DNA from: Lewinellaceae bacterium
Lineage (GTDB): Bacteria; Bacteroidota; Bacteroidia; Chitinophagales; Saprospiraceae
Assembly (NCBI GenBank): GCA_020636375.1
Contig: JACJXZ010000015.1
Location: 248,001-312,000, forward strand
Direction of reading: 5' to 3'
Length of the DNA: 64,000 nucleotides
Below the pieces are notes generated by a model. It was not told the DNA's origin. It was given only the letters and a program-made list of their open reading frames with translations, and made no database searches. A program made the translations under genes and the position numbers. Position 1 is the stretch's first letter. Every line of letters begins with the position of its first letter. This document shows positions 20,401-30,724 of this stretch, piece by piece.

Positions 20401-23400
20401 ATGCCGTTCAGCCCACCATCGTTGGAGAGAATATGCATACCGTTCCAGCCGGCTACGACATAGGTGTTGTTATCCAGTTGGAAACGTACGGCAGACTGGT
20501 TGCTCGTACCCTTAAACCAGTACTCGATGGTAATGGCATCGCCGCCATTGGCGAGCGGCGCCGCTCCGCATTCGAAGATCTCGACACAATCGTCTATGCC
20601 GTCGAAATGCAGCCCGTTATTGGCCGTAAAGGGCGGAACTGCCGGAATCGGTTCCGGCGCACTCTGATATTCATACGCCCCCAGGTCCACCGTACCGTTG
20701 TTGAAGAAACGGGGGTTGCCGTCAAGGTCGGTGGTGATGCCGGAAGGTACCGCCGTATTGTCGCCCGCATCAATGGCAGGGGAACAGGCTTGCAGGCGCA
20801 GGTTGCCGTTGGCGGCATCCACGAAGAAGGGGTCAATGTTCCCATCGCCGCCGGGGCAGTTGGCGCAGGGGCTGTAGCCTCCTTGTACGATGGAGTGACT
20901 GACGATTAGCGTTGAGGCATTATTGGCAAATACTATTTGGGCTGAGGATGATGGCGGCTGGTTGCCCCAAAAATTACTCCATAGGATAGAATTTGTTAAA
21001 AGCACTTCTGTGTTTGTGAAATTACTACTTAACCCTCCAGAATTGTCTGATTGCGAAGAATTCCCATAAAATACACAATTAGTGAATGTGAAAGTACCAA
21101 CTTCAACAAATGCGCCACCACCATTATATCTTGTTATATTATTAGCGAATATGCAGTTCACAAAAGTAGGCGAAGCATTTTGGGCAAAGAGCCCCCCACC
21201 ATTTGAGTTGGAAAAGTTATTTCGTATGATACAGTTAAGGAATAAAGGCGAGGCATCGGTGTTTCGGATGCCGCCGCCTTCATTACCACCAAACGTACTA
21301 GGATTGTAAGCATCCTGTATGATAAAACCATTCAGTATAGCAGTGTTGTCTAAACCTCCGCCATTGTTGTTAATTACCCAGTAGCTATTATCCGTATTGA
21401 CTCCTGCCGTGCCGATATCCCCACTGAGCACAGTCATGTTCGTTACCCAATCTCGTACACTGAAATCGCCTTCCTGCCCCGGCAGGCCGGGAAAACCGCC
21501 ATAAATACCTATGCCATTAACCATAGAAAAGGAAATCGTGCGGTCCGTGCCGGTAGTGGGCTTGTAGGCGCCTTCCGCCACCCAGATCTGAGTGATGCTC
21601 GGATTGTTCCCGGCTTGGTTTAGCGCATCCTGCAGGTCGTTGAAGGCATCCGTCCAGGAAGAGCCATTGTTGTCTCCATTGGCATCGTCATTGACGTAAA
21701 TGATAGTACAGCTTGATGCAAAATCGAAGCTGGACTGGAATTCATAAGCGCCTATGTCAATAGTGGCGGTGCCGGTAGCATTGAATACCCGGGGATTGCC
21801 ATCGAGGCCGAGCGAACTGGAATTAGCCGCATTGTCCCCCGCATCAATAGCCGGGGAACATTCCCGCAGGCGCAGATCGCCATTGGCGGCATCTACGAAG
21901 AGCGGATCTACATTCCCGTCGCCGCCGGGGCAGTTGGAACAAGCGCCGAAGCCCCCCTGCACGATAGAGTGGCTAATGGTGAAGTCGCCAAAAAAGCTGT
22001 TGTTGCTATTGTCCCACAGGATACAGTTTTGCACCTGCGTGTTGACGTTAAAGAAGTTACCCAACACGGCATTACGGGGGCTGTTGCCGCTGATGGTGCA
22101 GTTGATGAGCAGGCTGCCCCCGCCGTCAAAGTCAAAGATGACCCCATCGCCACCGCCTCCATTGGTATTGTTGGTGAACAGGCAGTTGGTGAATACGGGC
22201 GAGCAGTTGGTCACATTCATGACGGCAGCACCGTTGCGGGCGCCGAAATTGTTGATAAACGTACAATTGTTAATGGCCGGGCTGGATTGGAGGTTGACCA
22301 TGGCGCCGCCCTCCTGGGTTGGGATAGAAGGGCCATTGGCATTGCCGCCGCTCAGGGTGAAGCCGTCGAGGATGGCCGTGCCGTCGAGGTTGCTGTTGTT
22401 GAAAATGTGAATGCTGTTGTCGCTATTATCGCCCGGCGTACCGATGTCGCCGCTGAGGATGGCCTCGTGCGCCGCCCAGTCCCGGACGCTAAAATCCCCT
22501 TCCTGCCCGGGTGTTCCGGGAAAGCCGCCGTAGATGGCCAGGTTGTTTTGCATTGCAAAGCTGGCATTGCGGTCGGTCCCGCTAGTCGGCTTGTACGTTC
22601 CTTCCGCCACCCAGATCTCCGTTACATTCGGGCAGGAAGCGGCCAGAGCCAGAGCCTCCTGCAGGCCGTTGAAGGCATCCGCCCAGGAGGAGCCGTCGTT
22701 GTTGCCCGAGGCATTGGCCTTGATGTAGAGGATATTGCCCGAGGCCAGACAAGCGGTGCAGGCATTGTAGCTGGACTGGTACTCGAAAGCCCCCATGTCC
22801 ACCGTGCTGGAGCCGGTGGCATTGAAAAGACGGACATCACCGCCGAAGTCGGCCGTAATGCCGGCGGGTACGGCAGCATTATCACCGGCGTCGATGGCCG
22901 GGGAGCAGGGCTGGAGGCGGAGGTTGCCGTTGGCGGCGTCGACGAAGAGGGGATCTTCGTTGAGGTTGCCCGCGCCGGGGTATACCCCGCTGGCCTGCTG
23001 CACGATGGAGTAGGTGACGGCGGAAGTGCTGTTGTCATTGAAGATACTAGTGCCGTTGCCCCAGAATATGCAGTTGGTTACAGTTGGAGAAGAAGCGTTC
23101 TCATTGGCTATCCCCCCGCCGTTGAATGTTGTGGAGTTGCCGTAAAATGTGCAGTTGAACAAGGCAGGGGAAGAGGCGGAATTGTACATGCCGCCGCCAT
23201 TGTAACCAGTAGCCGTATTGCCGAAAAAAATGCAGTTGGCCAGGGTGGGAGCATTGTCGGTATTGGACATGCCGCCGCCGAATGCTCCCGAATTGCCGGA
23301 AAACAGACAGGCGGTAAGGGCCGGAGAGGCGGAAGAATAATTCGCCATCCCGCCGGTTCCGCCGGCTGAGGTGTTGTTGATAAAATCGCAGCCGGCCAGG

Positions 23401-24122
23401 CCTGGAGAGGAGGCGTCTTCGTTGAGCATTCCGCCTCCATCTGTCGACCCATTCCCGGAAAAGGAGCAGTTTGTCAGGGCCGGGGAGGAATCGGTATTGT
23501 ACATGCCGCCGCCGAAAACGCCATAATTCCCGGAGAAGGTGCAATTGGCGATCGTCGGGGAAGAAGAGGCGTTATACATGCCGCCGCCGTATTCATTCTC
23601 CGGCTCAAAGGAGGGGTCCGAAGGGTTATATTCGGCATTTCCCCCGCTGATGGTAAAACCGTCGAGGATGGCGGTGTTGTTCAGGCCATTGTTGTTATTG
23701 AAGATCACGTGGTAGCTGTTTTCTTGAATGTTGGCGAAGCCCGGCCCGTCGTTGCCGTTCAGGTCGCCACTCAGCGTCGTTACGTTGACTACCCAGTCCC
23801 GTTGCGCCATGCCGGGGTCGCCAGCATTGGGAAAGCCGCCGTAGATAGCGACACCATTTCTCATCACAAAGGAAACGGTGCGGTCCGTGCCGGAAGTAGG
23901 CTTATAGATGCCGGCCGCCACCCAGACCTCATCCCCGGAGGAGGAGGCGTCGATCATCGCCTGCAGGTTGCCGGAGGCATTGGCCCAGGAGGAGCCGTCG
24001 CCCGCGCCGCTTCCGCCCTGCTTGACATAGCGGATGACGGCCGACGCCTGCGCGCATAGGAAAAAAGAAAAGCAGATCAAAAAGAAACTTCTCAGGAAGT
24101 GTTGGTTGAGGATGGTTTTCAT
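14462..24122 (-). CDS. Giant T9SS-secreted multi-module beta-helix protein (about 3,200 residues; 3' end frameshifted)
   Basis: Starts at the ATG at 24122 (MKTILNQHFLRSFFLICFSF), a signal peptide ending near CAQASA. The frame is then open to about 14.84 kb. It holds repeated modules of about 350 residues: an entry strand YVNDDASG, a helix DAFNDLQDALAL, WVAAGTYKPTSGTDR, the IYGGFPG loop, LSGDLNGDD, DGFTISGGNA, many GGGMYN/NCTFSGN beta-helix rungs, and SPAIDAGDN...LGAYEYQSS. One LamG-like module lies at about 19.9-20.6 kb (LHFDGIDDCVEI...DEVRIWKVARTQAE). Then come HYR-like repeats, a thrombospondin-3 stretch (DGDGICGDADNCP) and a sorting tail. The tail (14462-14838) is broken by small indels; removing an extra TA at 14837-14838 and at 14495-14496 helps recover NPNPFREE... 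and GEKLTLVR-stop, as in the paralogue at 3.2 kb. Probably a long surface adhesin. Open frames antisense to it are shadows. Confidence 0.85.
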
Positions 24123-24221
24123 GATGGATTTGATTTGAAATGACGGCCGGGAAGATCCGGCGCTTTTGTATTTATTCCACACGTTTCAAAATAAGGCCGG
24201 AACAGGCCCGGGCATTCCCAT

Positions 24222-24417
24222 TTAGCGACGAGCCATCAATAACTGTCGGTTATCTAGGAGTGCTTTTTCCTTTATCCGGCCCCGACACTTCGTGTACGGG
24301 GTAGACTGTTGAAGAACCGCCTCCTTTAGCGCTGCTAAGGTCGGGAACCTTCGCCTTGGCTAAAGAAAACATCACTTGCCTATCTAACCCCGACACTTAT
24401 TAATCGCTCGTCGCTTA
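24222..24417. repeat. Imperfect foldback between the giant gene and the TonB-domain gene
   Basis: The ends TTAGCGACGAGC (24222) and GCTCGTCGCTTA (24406-24417) are inverted, and the similarity continues inward for about 38 bp with gaps. An inner pair CTTTAGC/GCTAAAG and a repeated CCCCGACACTT are also seen. No clear target-site duplication. The promoter of the giant gene would lie just to its left. Confidence 0.5.
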
Positions 24418-24514
24418 TCAGCCAATAAAGCGGATAGATCGGACAATGGGGTGGACTTTTCAGCCAAAAAGGTGGAGAAATCGGACATGGCGGGCCGCCG
24501 CCCGGTTCGCGATG

Positions 24515-24988
24515 TTATAAGGTAAGCTGAAAGGCCACCGGCACCACGATCTCCGCCGGTATCGGAGCGCCGTTGCACGTGGCGGGCGTCCAGCGGGGCA
24601 TGTTCAGCGCCATTTTGAGGGCGGCATCGTCGCAGCCGTAGCCGAGGGATTGCACGACGCGGGCACCCAGGACTTTCCCTTCCGGAGATAATTTGACCAG
24701 CACCTTTACCGTGCCTTCAATGTTGTTTCCCCTTGCCGCTCTCGGGTAGGAAAGGTGGGCGGCTACGTATGCCTGCAAGCCTTCGAAGCGGGCGGCTTTC
24801 ATTGCAACCGGAGCGTTCGGCGCCTGCCTTTTTATATAGAGGGCATTTTGCGGGCCGTTTTGGGATAAAGGTTCGAGTTGGGTTATGGGCGCACTGGTAT
24901 TTACGGCGATCATTTCGGTTGGCTGCGCCTGCAGGTTGAATGCGAAACAGATAAGAATGATAACGGTGGAAATGACGGGATTTTTCAT
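24515..24988 (-). CDS. Secreted TonB C-terminal-domain protein
   Basis: 157 residues. A signal peptide (MKNPVISTVIILICFAFNLQ-AQ) is followed by a linker of about 45 residues and a TonB C-terminal fold: YVAAHLSYPRAARGNNIEG, VKVLVKLSPEGKVLGARVV, then DDAALKMALNMPRWTPATCN and VVPVAFQLTL. TonB normally keeps an uncleaved N-terminal helix linked to ExbB/ExbD; here the helix ends in a signal-peptidase-like AQ, so the product may be a free periplasmic domain as found in many Bacteroidota. No ExbB/D genes are nearby. Sequences matching both its flanks reappear at 7.7-7.9 kb without the gene. Confidence 0.8.
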   Translation of the reverse strand: MKNPVISTVIILICFAFNLQAQPTEMIAVNTSAPITQLEPLSQNGPQNALYIKRQAPNAPVAMKAARFEGLQAYVAAHLSYPRAARGNNIEGTVKVLVKLSPEGKVLGARVVQSLGYGCDDAALKMALNMPRWTPATCNGAPIPAEIVVPVAFQLTL

Positions 24989-25140
24989 TGGATGATCTTT
25001 TTTGATGGATGAATAAGGATGAAGTGTTTTGTTTTGAATGATGGAACAAACTTAGGCAGCGCAGCGGCGGCGCGCCACTTTTTTCAGGGAAGAGCCGGGA
25101 TTGGCCAGGGAAGGACGGTTTTTTTTCAGGGAAGGGGTTG
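24985..25140. repeat. CAGGGAAG-box segment, duplicated at 7.78-7.92 kb
   Basis: The leader of the TonB-domain gene matches the 7.78-7.92 kb segment closely, including three CAGGGAAG boxes separated by about 20-25 bp and T-rich runs. It leads straight into array copy 4. Being upstream of a minus-strand gene, it must contain that gene's promoter if there is one, yet no TAnnTTTG box was clear. Confidence 0.6.
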
Positions 25141-25440
25141 GAGAGGTTTTCCCGCAAAGGCTCGCGGAGGTAACCGCAAAGGCTCGCAAAGGAGTAGGTA
25201 TACTTAGCGAGACTTCGCGAAACTTAGCGGGAAATTCCTTCCCCCCAGCTCGTGGGGTTCCCGTAGGGGGTTCCCGCAAAGGCTCGCGGAGGTAACCGCA
25301 AAGGCTCGCAAAGCTGCCGTTGTACTTAGCGAGACTCTGCGAAACCTTGGCGAAACTTAGCGGGAAACCTTAGCGAGACTCCGCGAAACCTTAGCGAAAC
25401 TCCGCGGGAAACGTTAGCGAAACTTAGCAGGAAATCCCCC
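25140..25440. repeat. Phased foldback repeat array, copy 4
   Basis: Same design as the 8-10 kb arrays: GCAAAGGCTCGCGGAGGTAA words, then TTAGCGAGACTTCGCGAAAC words, the joiner CCCCCCAGCTCGTGGGG, and a second cycle. It follows a CAGGGAAG cluster and ends 3 bp before the stop codon of the histidine kinase at 25443. No gene is seen in it. Confidence 0.85.
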
Positions 25441-25442
25441 CC

Positions 25443-27335
25443 TCACGCCTCCTTAAAATTATCAAACTCAATCAAGGTAGAATAGCCGTCCCCATTCAGC
25501 ACCTGCGGTTGGCCTTTCAGTTTTTTGCTCAGTATCTGTACGAGGTTGGTTCCGAAGGAAGTGCTGTTTTTCAATTCGGGAGCGCCGTTTATGCCCACGC
25601 CATCATCGGCGACCTTGAGGCAGAGCTGGCCGGCGTCGTTTTTCCAGAGGGAGATCTCAACCACGCCGCTCCGTTCGCCGGGGAAGGCGTACTTCAGAGC
25701 ATTGGTCACCAGCTCGTTGATGATCAGCCCCAGGGGGATGGCCGTGTCCACGTCGAGGCGCAGCGGCTGGAGGTGGTAAACGATCTTCACGCGGCCCTCG
25801 TCCAGGCCGAAGGCGTCGAGCAGGGTGTCGCCGAGGTTGTAGAGGTAATCCTGCATGTCGACGGCGGCGAGGTTGTCGCCCATGTACAGTTTCTGGTGGA
25901 TGAGGCCCATCGCCTCCACGCGGTTCTGCCCTTCGCGCACGGCGTCGAGGGCGGCGGCGTCGCTGATGTGCCTGGACTGGAGGTGGAGCAGGCTGGACAA
26001 CACCTGCAGGTTGTTCTTCACCCGGTGGTGGATCTCCTTGATCAAAAATTCCTTCTCTTCATTGCGCTTGCGCAGAATGCGGGTGAGGCGGAAGAGCAGG
26101 GCGCCACCAACCACCGCCAGCGCCAGGAAACCGGCGACGAGCCAAAAGCGGATGCGCTGCTGGCGGAGCATAGCCTGCTGCTGAGCGATGGTGGCCTCCT
26201 TTTTTTCGGCCTCGTATTTGGTTTGCAGCTCCAGGATCTGGTTGGTATTTTCAACGTGGAGCAGGCTGTCGCCGATCTCTTTGCTCCGGGTTTGGTAGTA
26301 AAATGCGGAATCGTAACGCCCCAGCCCGGCGTAGGCCAGCGCCATCCGGCCCAGGGTTTTGTCCTCTGCCCACCGCTCGCCCTGCCGACGGGCGGAGGCC
26401 CTGCTTTTCTCGAAGTAATGCAGGGCTTCCTGGTAGTCTTCCAGGGCGTAATAGCAATTGGCCAGGTTGTGATATATGTTGGTTAAAAAGGCCAGCGCCT
26501 CGATGCTGCGGGCTATTTCCATAGCTTCGCGGTAGTCGGCAATGGCCTCCCGGCAGCGCCCTGTTTCGGCAAAGCGCATGCCCCTGGCATTCAGCACGAC
26601 GACGATGTGCACCTTGTCGTCCAGCTGCCGATAGATGGCCAATGCTTCGCTGAGGTATTCCATGGCCTTGCCGTTTTCCCCCGTTTCACCGTAAATATCG
26701 GACAGCAGGTGGGCGGCGTAGGCTATTTCTCTGGGCAGGTTTTCCTTTTTCGCTGAATCGTAAGACCGCTGGGTGTAACTTAGGGCATCTTCCCATTTTT
26801 CCAGGCTGTAAAACAAGCTGCCGAGCTTGCCGAGGATGGTAATGCCCCCCTTGCCGTCATTGGCCTTTTCGTATGTTTCCAACGACCGGAAGCCATATTC
26901 AGCAGCTTTTTCGTATTCGCCCTGCCGCTTGTAAAAATACAGGAAATATTGATAGGCCTTGGCCAACCCCTTCAGGTCTCCCAGTTCTTCATAATGCCGG
27001 GCGGCGGCCTCCACATAAAGCAATGCGGTGTCGAGGGCGCCGGCATTTGAATACAGGCCGGCCAGCCTGCTTTCTATCTCGGGCAGCCATTCGCGGGCGC
27101 CGAGTGTTTGGGCCAGGCCATGGCTTTGCAACAGGACGGGTATCCCCTGGCGGGTGTTTTCCCTGCCGATCGCTCTGCCCAGCTCGTAAAGCCGCCGTAC
27201 TTTTGCGGTGTCGTCGGGCAACTGTTCCACAACGGCAGCCAGGCTGTCCGCAGAAGTGTTTTGCGCAACGGCGGCTCCCGCCCAAACCCAAAAGAATATC
27301 AAAAACGGAATGTTTGCTTTCATGTCCATACTCAT
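25443..27335 (-). CDS. TPR sensor histidine kinase, HisKA_2 type
   Basis: 630 residues. A signal peptide or membrane leader (IPFLIFFWVWAGAAVAQ) is followed by about seven TPR units in the periplasm, a coiled coil (QTKYEAEKKEATIAQQQAML) and one membrane helix (FWLVAGFLALAVVGGALLF). The HisKA_2 domain has the EIHHRVKNNLQVLSSLLHLQ signature, with the phospho-acceptor at His436/437. A HATPase domain follows, with an N-box (ELVTNALKYAF) and DDGVGI. Its start overlaps the stop of the LytTR regulator by 4 bp (ATGA), so the two are translationally coupled and form a cognate pair. The 3' end runs straight into a repeat array. Confidence 0.9.
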   Translation of the reverse strand: MSMDMKANIPFLIFFWVWAGAAVAQNTSADSLAAVVEQLPDDTAKVRRLYELGRAIGRENTRQGIPVLLQSHGLAQTLGAREWLPEIESRLAGLYSNAGALDTALLYVEAAARHYEELGDLKGLAKAYQYFLYFYKRQGEYEKAAEYGFRSLETYEKANDGKGGITILGKLGSLFYSLEKWEDALSYTQRSYDSAKKENLPREIAYAAHLLSDIYGETGENGKAMEYLSEALAIYRQLDDKVHIVVVLNARGMRFAETGRCREAIADYREAMEIARSIEALAFLTNIYHNLANCYYALEDYQEALHYFEKSRASARRQGERWAEDKTLGRMALAYAGLGRYDSAFYYQTRSKEIGDSLLHVENTNQILELQTKYEAEKKEATIAQQQAMLRQQRIRFWLVAGFLALAVVGGALLFRLTRILRKRNEEKEFLIKEIHHRVKNNLQVLSSLLHLQSRHISDAAALDAVREGQNRVEAMGLIHQKLYMGDNLAAVDMQDYLYNLGDTLLDAFGLDEGRVKIVYHLQPLRLDVDTAIPLGLIINELVTNALKYAFPGERSGVVEISLWKNDAGQLCLKVADDGVGINGAPELKNSTSFGTNLVQILSKKLKGQPQVLNGDGYSTLIEFDNFKEA

Positions 27336-28075
27336 ATTTTTTTCAACCGGGCCAGCAGTTCCTCCCTTGCAGACTTGCTAAACGGAATACGTTGTTTTCC
27401 AATGTGCAGATACACGTCGCCGATGGCCTCTACGTGGGCGAGGTTGACCAGGTAAGAGCGGTGCACGCGCATGATCTCCGGGACGCCGGCCAGTTCCTCG
27501 CCGAATTTTTTGAGGGTCTGGGTGACCAGGTACTCCTTCTCCTTTGTGAAAACCCGGCAATAGTAATCATCGGCGGCCACCCATAGGATGTCTTTAAAAA
27601 AGAGCCGCACCATGCGGCTTTTCACCTTGATGAACAGGCGGTCTTTCAACAGGTAGGTATTTTCTTCGGCAGCCTCCTTTTTTTCCGGTTTTTCCACCCG
27701 GGCCGCCTGCTGTATGGCCAGCTCGATGGCGTGCCGGAGGTCCCGCCCCCGGAAGGGCTTCGATAAGAAGGCTTGCGGGCCGGCCCGCCTGGCTTCCCGG
27801 AAGGTCTTGTCATCGGAGTTGCTGGTCAGGAAAATGACAGGGACGCCGTGCTGCTCCCGGATGCGGCGGGTGGTTTCGATGCCGTCCCACTCGCCTTCCA
27901 ACTGGATGTCCATCAGTACCAAGTCGGGCGGGTTTGCCTGTTGGAAAAACGGCAGGGCCTCTTCTCCCGCCGCTACCGGCCCAAGTACGGCGTAGCCCGA
28001 TTCTGTGAGCCGGTCCTGCAGGTCGGCGGCGATGATGGGGTCGTCCTCTACGATGAGAATGGTTGTTGATTCCAT
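27332..28075 (-). CDS. LytTR-family response regulator
   Basis: 247 residues from the ATG at 28075 (MESTTILIVEDDPIIAADL); a GTG at 28099 would add eight residues with no receiver homology, so the ATG is preferred. The receiver has the acidic pair, the phospho-acceptor Asp56 (DLVLMDIQLEG) and the switch Thr/Lys (FLTSNSD, FLSKPFRGRDL). A Lys/Glu-rich linker precedes a LytTR DNA-binding domain (DILWVAADDYYCRVF, EYLVTQTLKKF, MRVHRSYLVNL). It lies upstream of, and overlaps, the HisKA_2 kinase gene that probably phosphorylates it. Targets are not evident; the neighbouring TonB-domain and giant adhesin genes are candidates only by proximity. Confidence 0.92.
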   Translation of the reverse strand: MESTTILIVEDDPIIAADLQDRLTESGYAVLGPVAAGEEALPFFQQANPPDLVLMDIQLEGEWDGIETTRRIREQHGVPVIFLTSNSDDKTFREARRAGPQAFLSKPFRGRDLRHAIELAIQQAARVEKPEKKEAAEENTYLLKDRLFIKVKSRMVRLFFKDILWVAADDYYCRVFTKEKEYLVTQTLKKFGEELAGVPEIMRVHRSYLVNLAHVEAIGDVYLHIGKQRIPFSKSAREELLARLKKI

Positions 28076-28313
28076 GGGAGTAATGGCTGCATTTATCACA
28101 ACTGTTCAGTACATTCAAAACAGTGGCAGAAAATACATTTTTTAAAGGATTCTGAATAGTTGCTTACCGCAAATAATTTGCCCAGGCCTAAACAAAGTAA
28201 CCGGGCGCCCATTGGAATATCCCTTCCGGGAGGAATGTATAGCCTGCCAACCCAAGATTGATTCATTCTGGCCTGGTAGACTACAGAAGGCAGCGGGAGC
28301 AGACGAAAGACAT

Positions 28314-28350
28314 AAAAAAAGCCGCCTCCACCCCATTGGGCAGAAGCGGC
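28314..28350 (-). terminator. Intrinsic terminator after the T9SS-tail fragment
   Basis: On the minus strand a GCCGCTTCTGCCC...GGTGGAGGCGGC hairpin is followed by seven T residues, about 25-60 bp past the stop at 28373. Confidence 0.75.
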
Positions 28351-28372
28351 CTATTCCGATCTGGATGCTTAC

Positions 28373-29176
28373 TTATTTTACAACGTTCAGCTTCCCGATT
28401 CCTCTTACTTGTTTGTTTTCGGCTCTAATCCGAAGCACGTACAGGCCTGCTGGCATATGCCCCGGAAGGGCGTGCTGAAGCATTTGGCCCTGCACCGCAT
28501 CAACGGGCCAGGCAGCGGCCTGCCGGCCGTAGGCGTCGAAGAGTTCGAAGGCGCCATTGAATACATCAAACGGCAGGCGAACCGACAATAGCTCTCCGGC
28601 ACGCACCGGGCTGGGGAAGGCCTGGATAGCAACCGGCTCTACCGCTTGTGCTTTGCCGGAGCTGATGACATCCTGCAAGTCATCAGGAATAGTAAAGAGA
28701 ATAATATTGCCATCCTGGTCCAGTCTTATATTGGCAGCAGAACGAGGCAGCCCTTTTGCGTAGAAGAAATAGCGGGTAATATTTTCTGTTCGCCCTTGTT
28801 GAAGGCCAAACAGGTCCAGCATCAACTGCGGAGCAGGCTGCCCGCCCAGGAAGTAATTGTAGGTCAGGTGGCGGTTACGTTCAATCATTAGCGCCTCTAT
28901 ACTCACCGTGCCTATGCCCGAAGGATTGGGCAGGATCAGGGTGCCGTAGCCTACTACAGACAAGTTTACACTATCCCGGGAAACTTGACTGGCTGGCGTG
29001 TCTTGCAATCCAAAAGCCGCCACTGTAACATTAAAATTGGTAGTGGTGGTATTGTCGTATCTCCAGCTATCTCCAAAATTCAATGGAAACCGGATCAGCG
29101 TCTCCGGCTCTGTAAAATCATACACCTTCGACAGCACTTTTAGGGTATCCCCCGGCGCATTCGTAAATGCCCCCAA
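28373..29176 (-). pseudogene. C-terminal fragment of a T9SS-secreted protein, N-terminus missing
   Basis: The frame encodes a beta-rich domain (DFTEPETLIRFPLNFGDSWR, then RYFFYAKGLPRSAANIRLDQ) and a T9SS type A sorting tail (AFPSPVRAGELLSVRLPFDV ... GLYVLRIRAENK). There is no signal peptide; the only starts are internal and the frame begins within the 3' end of the kinase fragment at 29140-30414, which is also truncated. It is therefore probably the tail of a longer gene whose 5' part was lost when the two pieces were joined near 29.17 kb. It keeps its own terminator. Confidence 0.7.
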
Positions 29177-30414
29177 TCCGAAAACTCCTGGTCGATGGAG
29201 TTAGCGGAAACTTCGCTGGGCTTCAATTCCACGGCTGTGGCAAAACGCTCACGCAACTGCTGTCGTAGCTGTATCAGGTTGCGGATGCGGACACTCAGCT
29301 CCTCCGCATCGAAAGGCTTGGCCAGATAGTCATCCGCGCCGGCTTTAAGCCCCATTAGTTTCTTCTCCTGCCCGGCTTTTGCGGTAAGCAAAATAATGGG
29401 GATATGGCTGGTACGCACATCGGCTTTAAGGGCGGCACAAACTTCGTAGCCGTTTGTTCGGGGCATCATGACATCACAGACGATCAGGTCGGGCATCTCC
29501 TCCAGGCCTTTTTTTATGCCGGCCTGCCCATCCTCTGCTTCTGATACTTGAAAAGCAACGGCTAAGCGCTGTTTCACAAATGCCCTGACCTCAGCATTAT
29601 CCTCAACGAGCAGTACCCGCGGAGCACCGGCAGGGGGCTTTTGTCCGTTTAGCGTTGGTTGCGGCGCAAGCGCAAGAGGCAATACGGATGCACTTGCTGT
29701 ACTTTCGGCTGCCTCCACCCGTTCTTCTTCGCTTAAATGGCTTTGCCCCAGGGGCAGGTAGACTTCAAAAACCGCTCCTTTCCCAGGTTCACTATCGAGG
29801 GTAATGCGGCCGTGGTGCAGCTTGACCAGCTCTTTAACCAACGCCAGCCCTACACCGCTGCCCATCCCATGATGCTCATCGGATTGGAAGAAACGGTCAA
29901 AAACACGGGGCTGCTGTGCAGGAGGGATCCCCGGGCCGGTGTCTGCCACCCGAATACAAGCCTCTTTATCCGATTTGGAAAGCTCTACCGATACCCGGCC
30001 CCCTCCAGGGGTAAATTTGAAAGCATTAGAGAGCAGGTTATTAAACACTTTTTCCACTTTGCCGGCATCAAAATACAGGGACAAACCGGGCAGGCCGCTG
30101 TGGAAAGTGAGTTCCACCTGCCTTTGCGCAGCCAGGGATTCAAAAGCATAGACCAAGCCTTTCAGAAAAGGTATGGCATTCTGCTTACTGGCCTTCAGGC
30201 CCATTTCACCGGCCTCCAGCCTGGAAAGCTCCAGCAATTCATTGACGAGCTGCAGCTCGTGGAAGTGGATGGCCTCGGTAAGCGGTGCTTCAAATTGGTA
30301 AGCAGGCAGGGCCTGCTGCGCGCCGAGACGGCCTGCCGCCAATGCTAAGCCTGCTGATATCCAAAGCCAGCTTGCGGATAGAGAGAGGGCCTTGTTGGGA
30401 GTGGCGGTTCTCAT
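29140..30414 (-). pseudogene. Hybrid sensor kinase deletion derivative (no H-box, no DNA-binding domain)
   Basis: 424 codons. A signal peptide (ISAGLALAAGRLGAQQ) is followed after about 20 residues by the second helix of a HisKA domain (QLVNELLELSRLEAGEMG), so the sensor domain, the membrane helix and the His-containing helix are absent. The HATPase is complete (NNLLSNAFKFTPGGG, VADTGPGIPP, SGVGLALVKELVKLHHG), as is a receiver (DLIVCDVMMPRTNGYEV, LLTAKAGQEKKL, DDYLAKPFD). The protein stops just after VSANSIDQEF, where family members continue into an AraC helix-turn-helix. Both losses leave the remaining frame intact. It looks like an internally deleted, 3'-truncated relative of the 10-14 kb gene type. 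Cannot autophosphorylate by the usual route. Confidence 0.75.
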
Positions 30415-30417
30415 GCC

Positions 30418-30724
30418 CTAAAAATAGTGAATTTATTCTAATACGAATTGAGCTACAACTATCAGCTTGCCGGATATTGCCGTTTGTATTGCCATGGAGC
30501 AGGAACCCCTGTCCCCTTTTGCGCGTACTCCAGCACCTCCGTATGGAGTTGGTGTTTTCCACGGCGACGCCGAGTTGGCGCAACTGCTCATCGATCCGGT
30601 TGTCGGGAAGGCTGGTATTATCGTCGCTATCGCCTGGCTGTGGCTTTCTTTATAAAATTGGTTACTTTTGGACTCTTTTTAGTAGAGACTTGTCAAGTCT
30701 ACTACCTAATAAATCAGGAAAACC
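30418..30724. other. Gap without a convincing gene
   Basis: About 300 bp between the kinase fragment and the LOG gene. Short open frames exist on both strands but none has a recognisable motif or a good start. A minus-strand stretch reading PDNRIDEQLRQLGVAVENTN could be the remains of a coding region. The right part must hold the promoter of the LOG gene; no clear TAnnTTTG box was found. Confidence 0.4.

Noticed and set aside
14781..23369. Long plus-strand open frames (for example 14781-16223 and 21969-23369)
   Set aside because: They are antisense to the giant beta-helix gene, have a composition set by its GGCAAC-type repeats, and show no signal peptide, motif or start signal.
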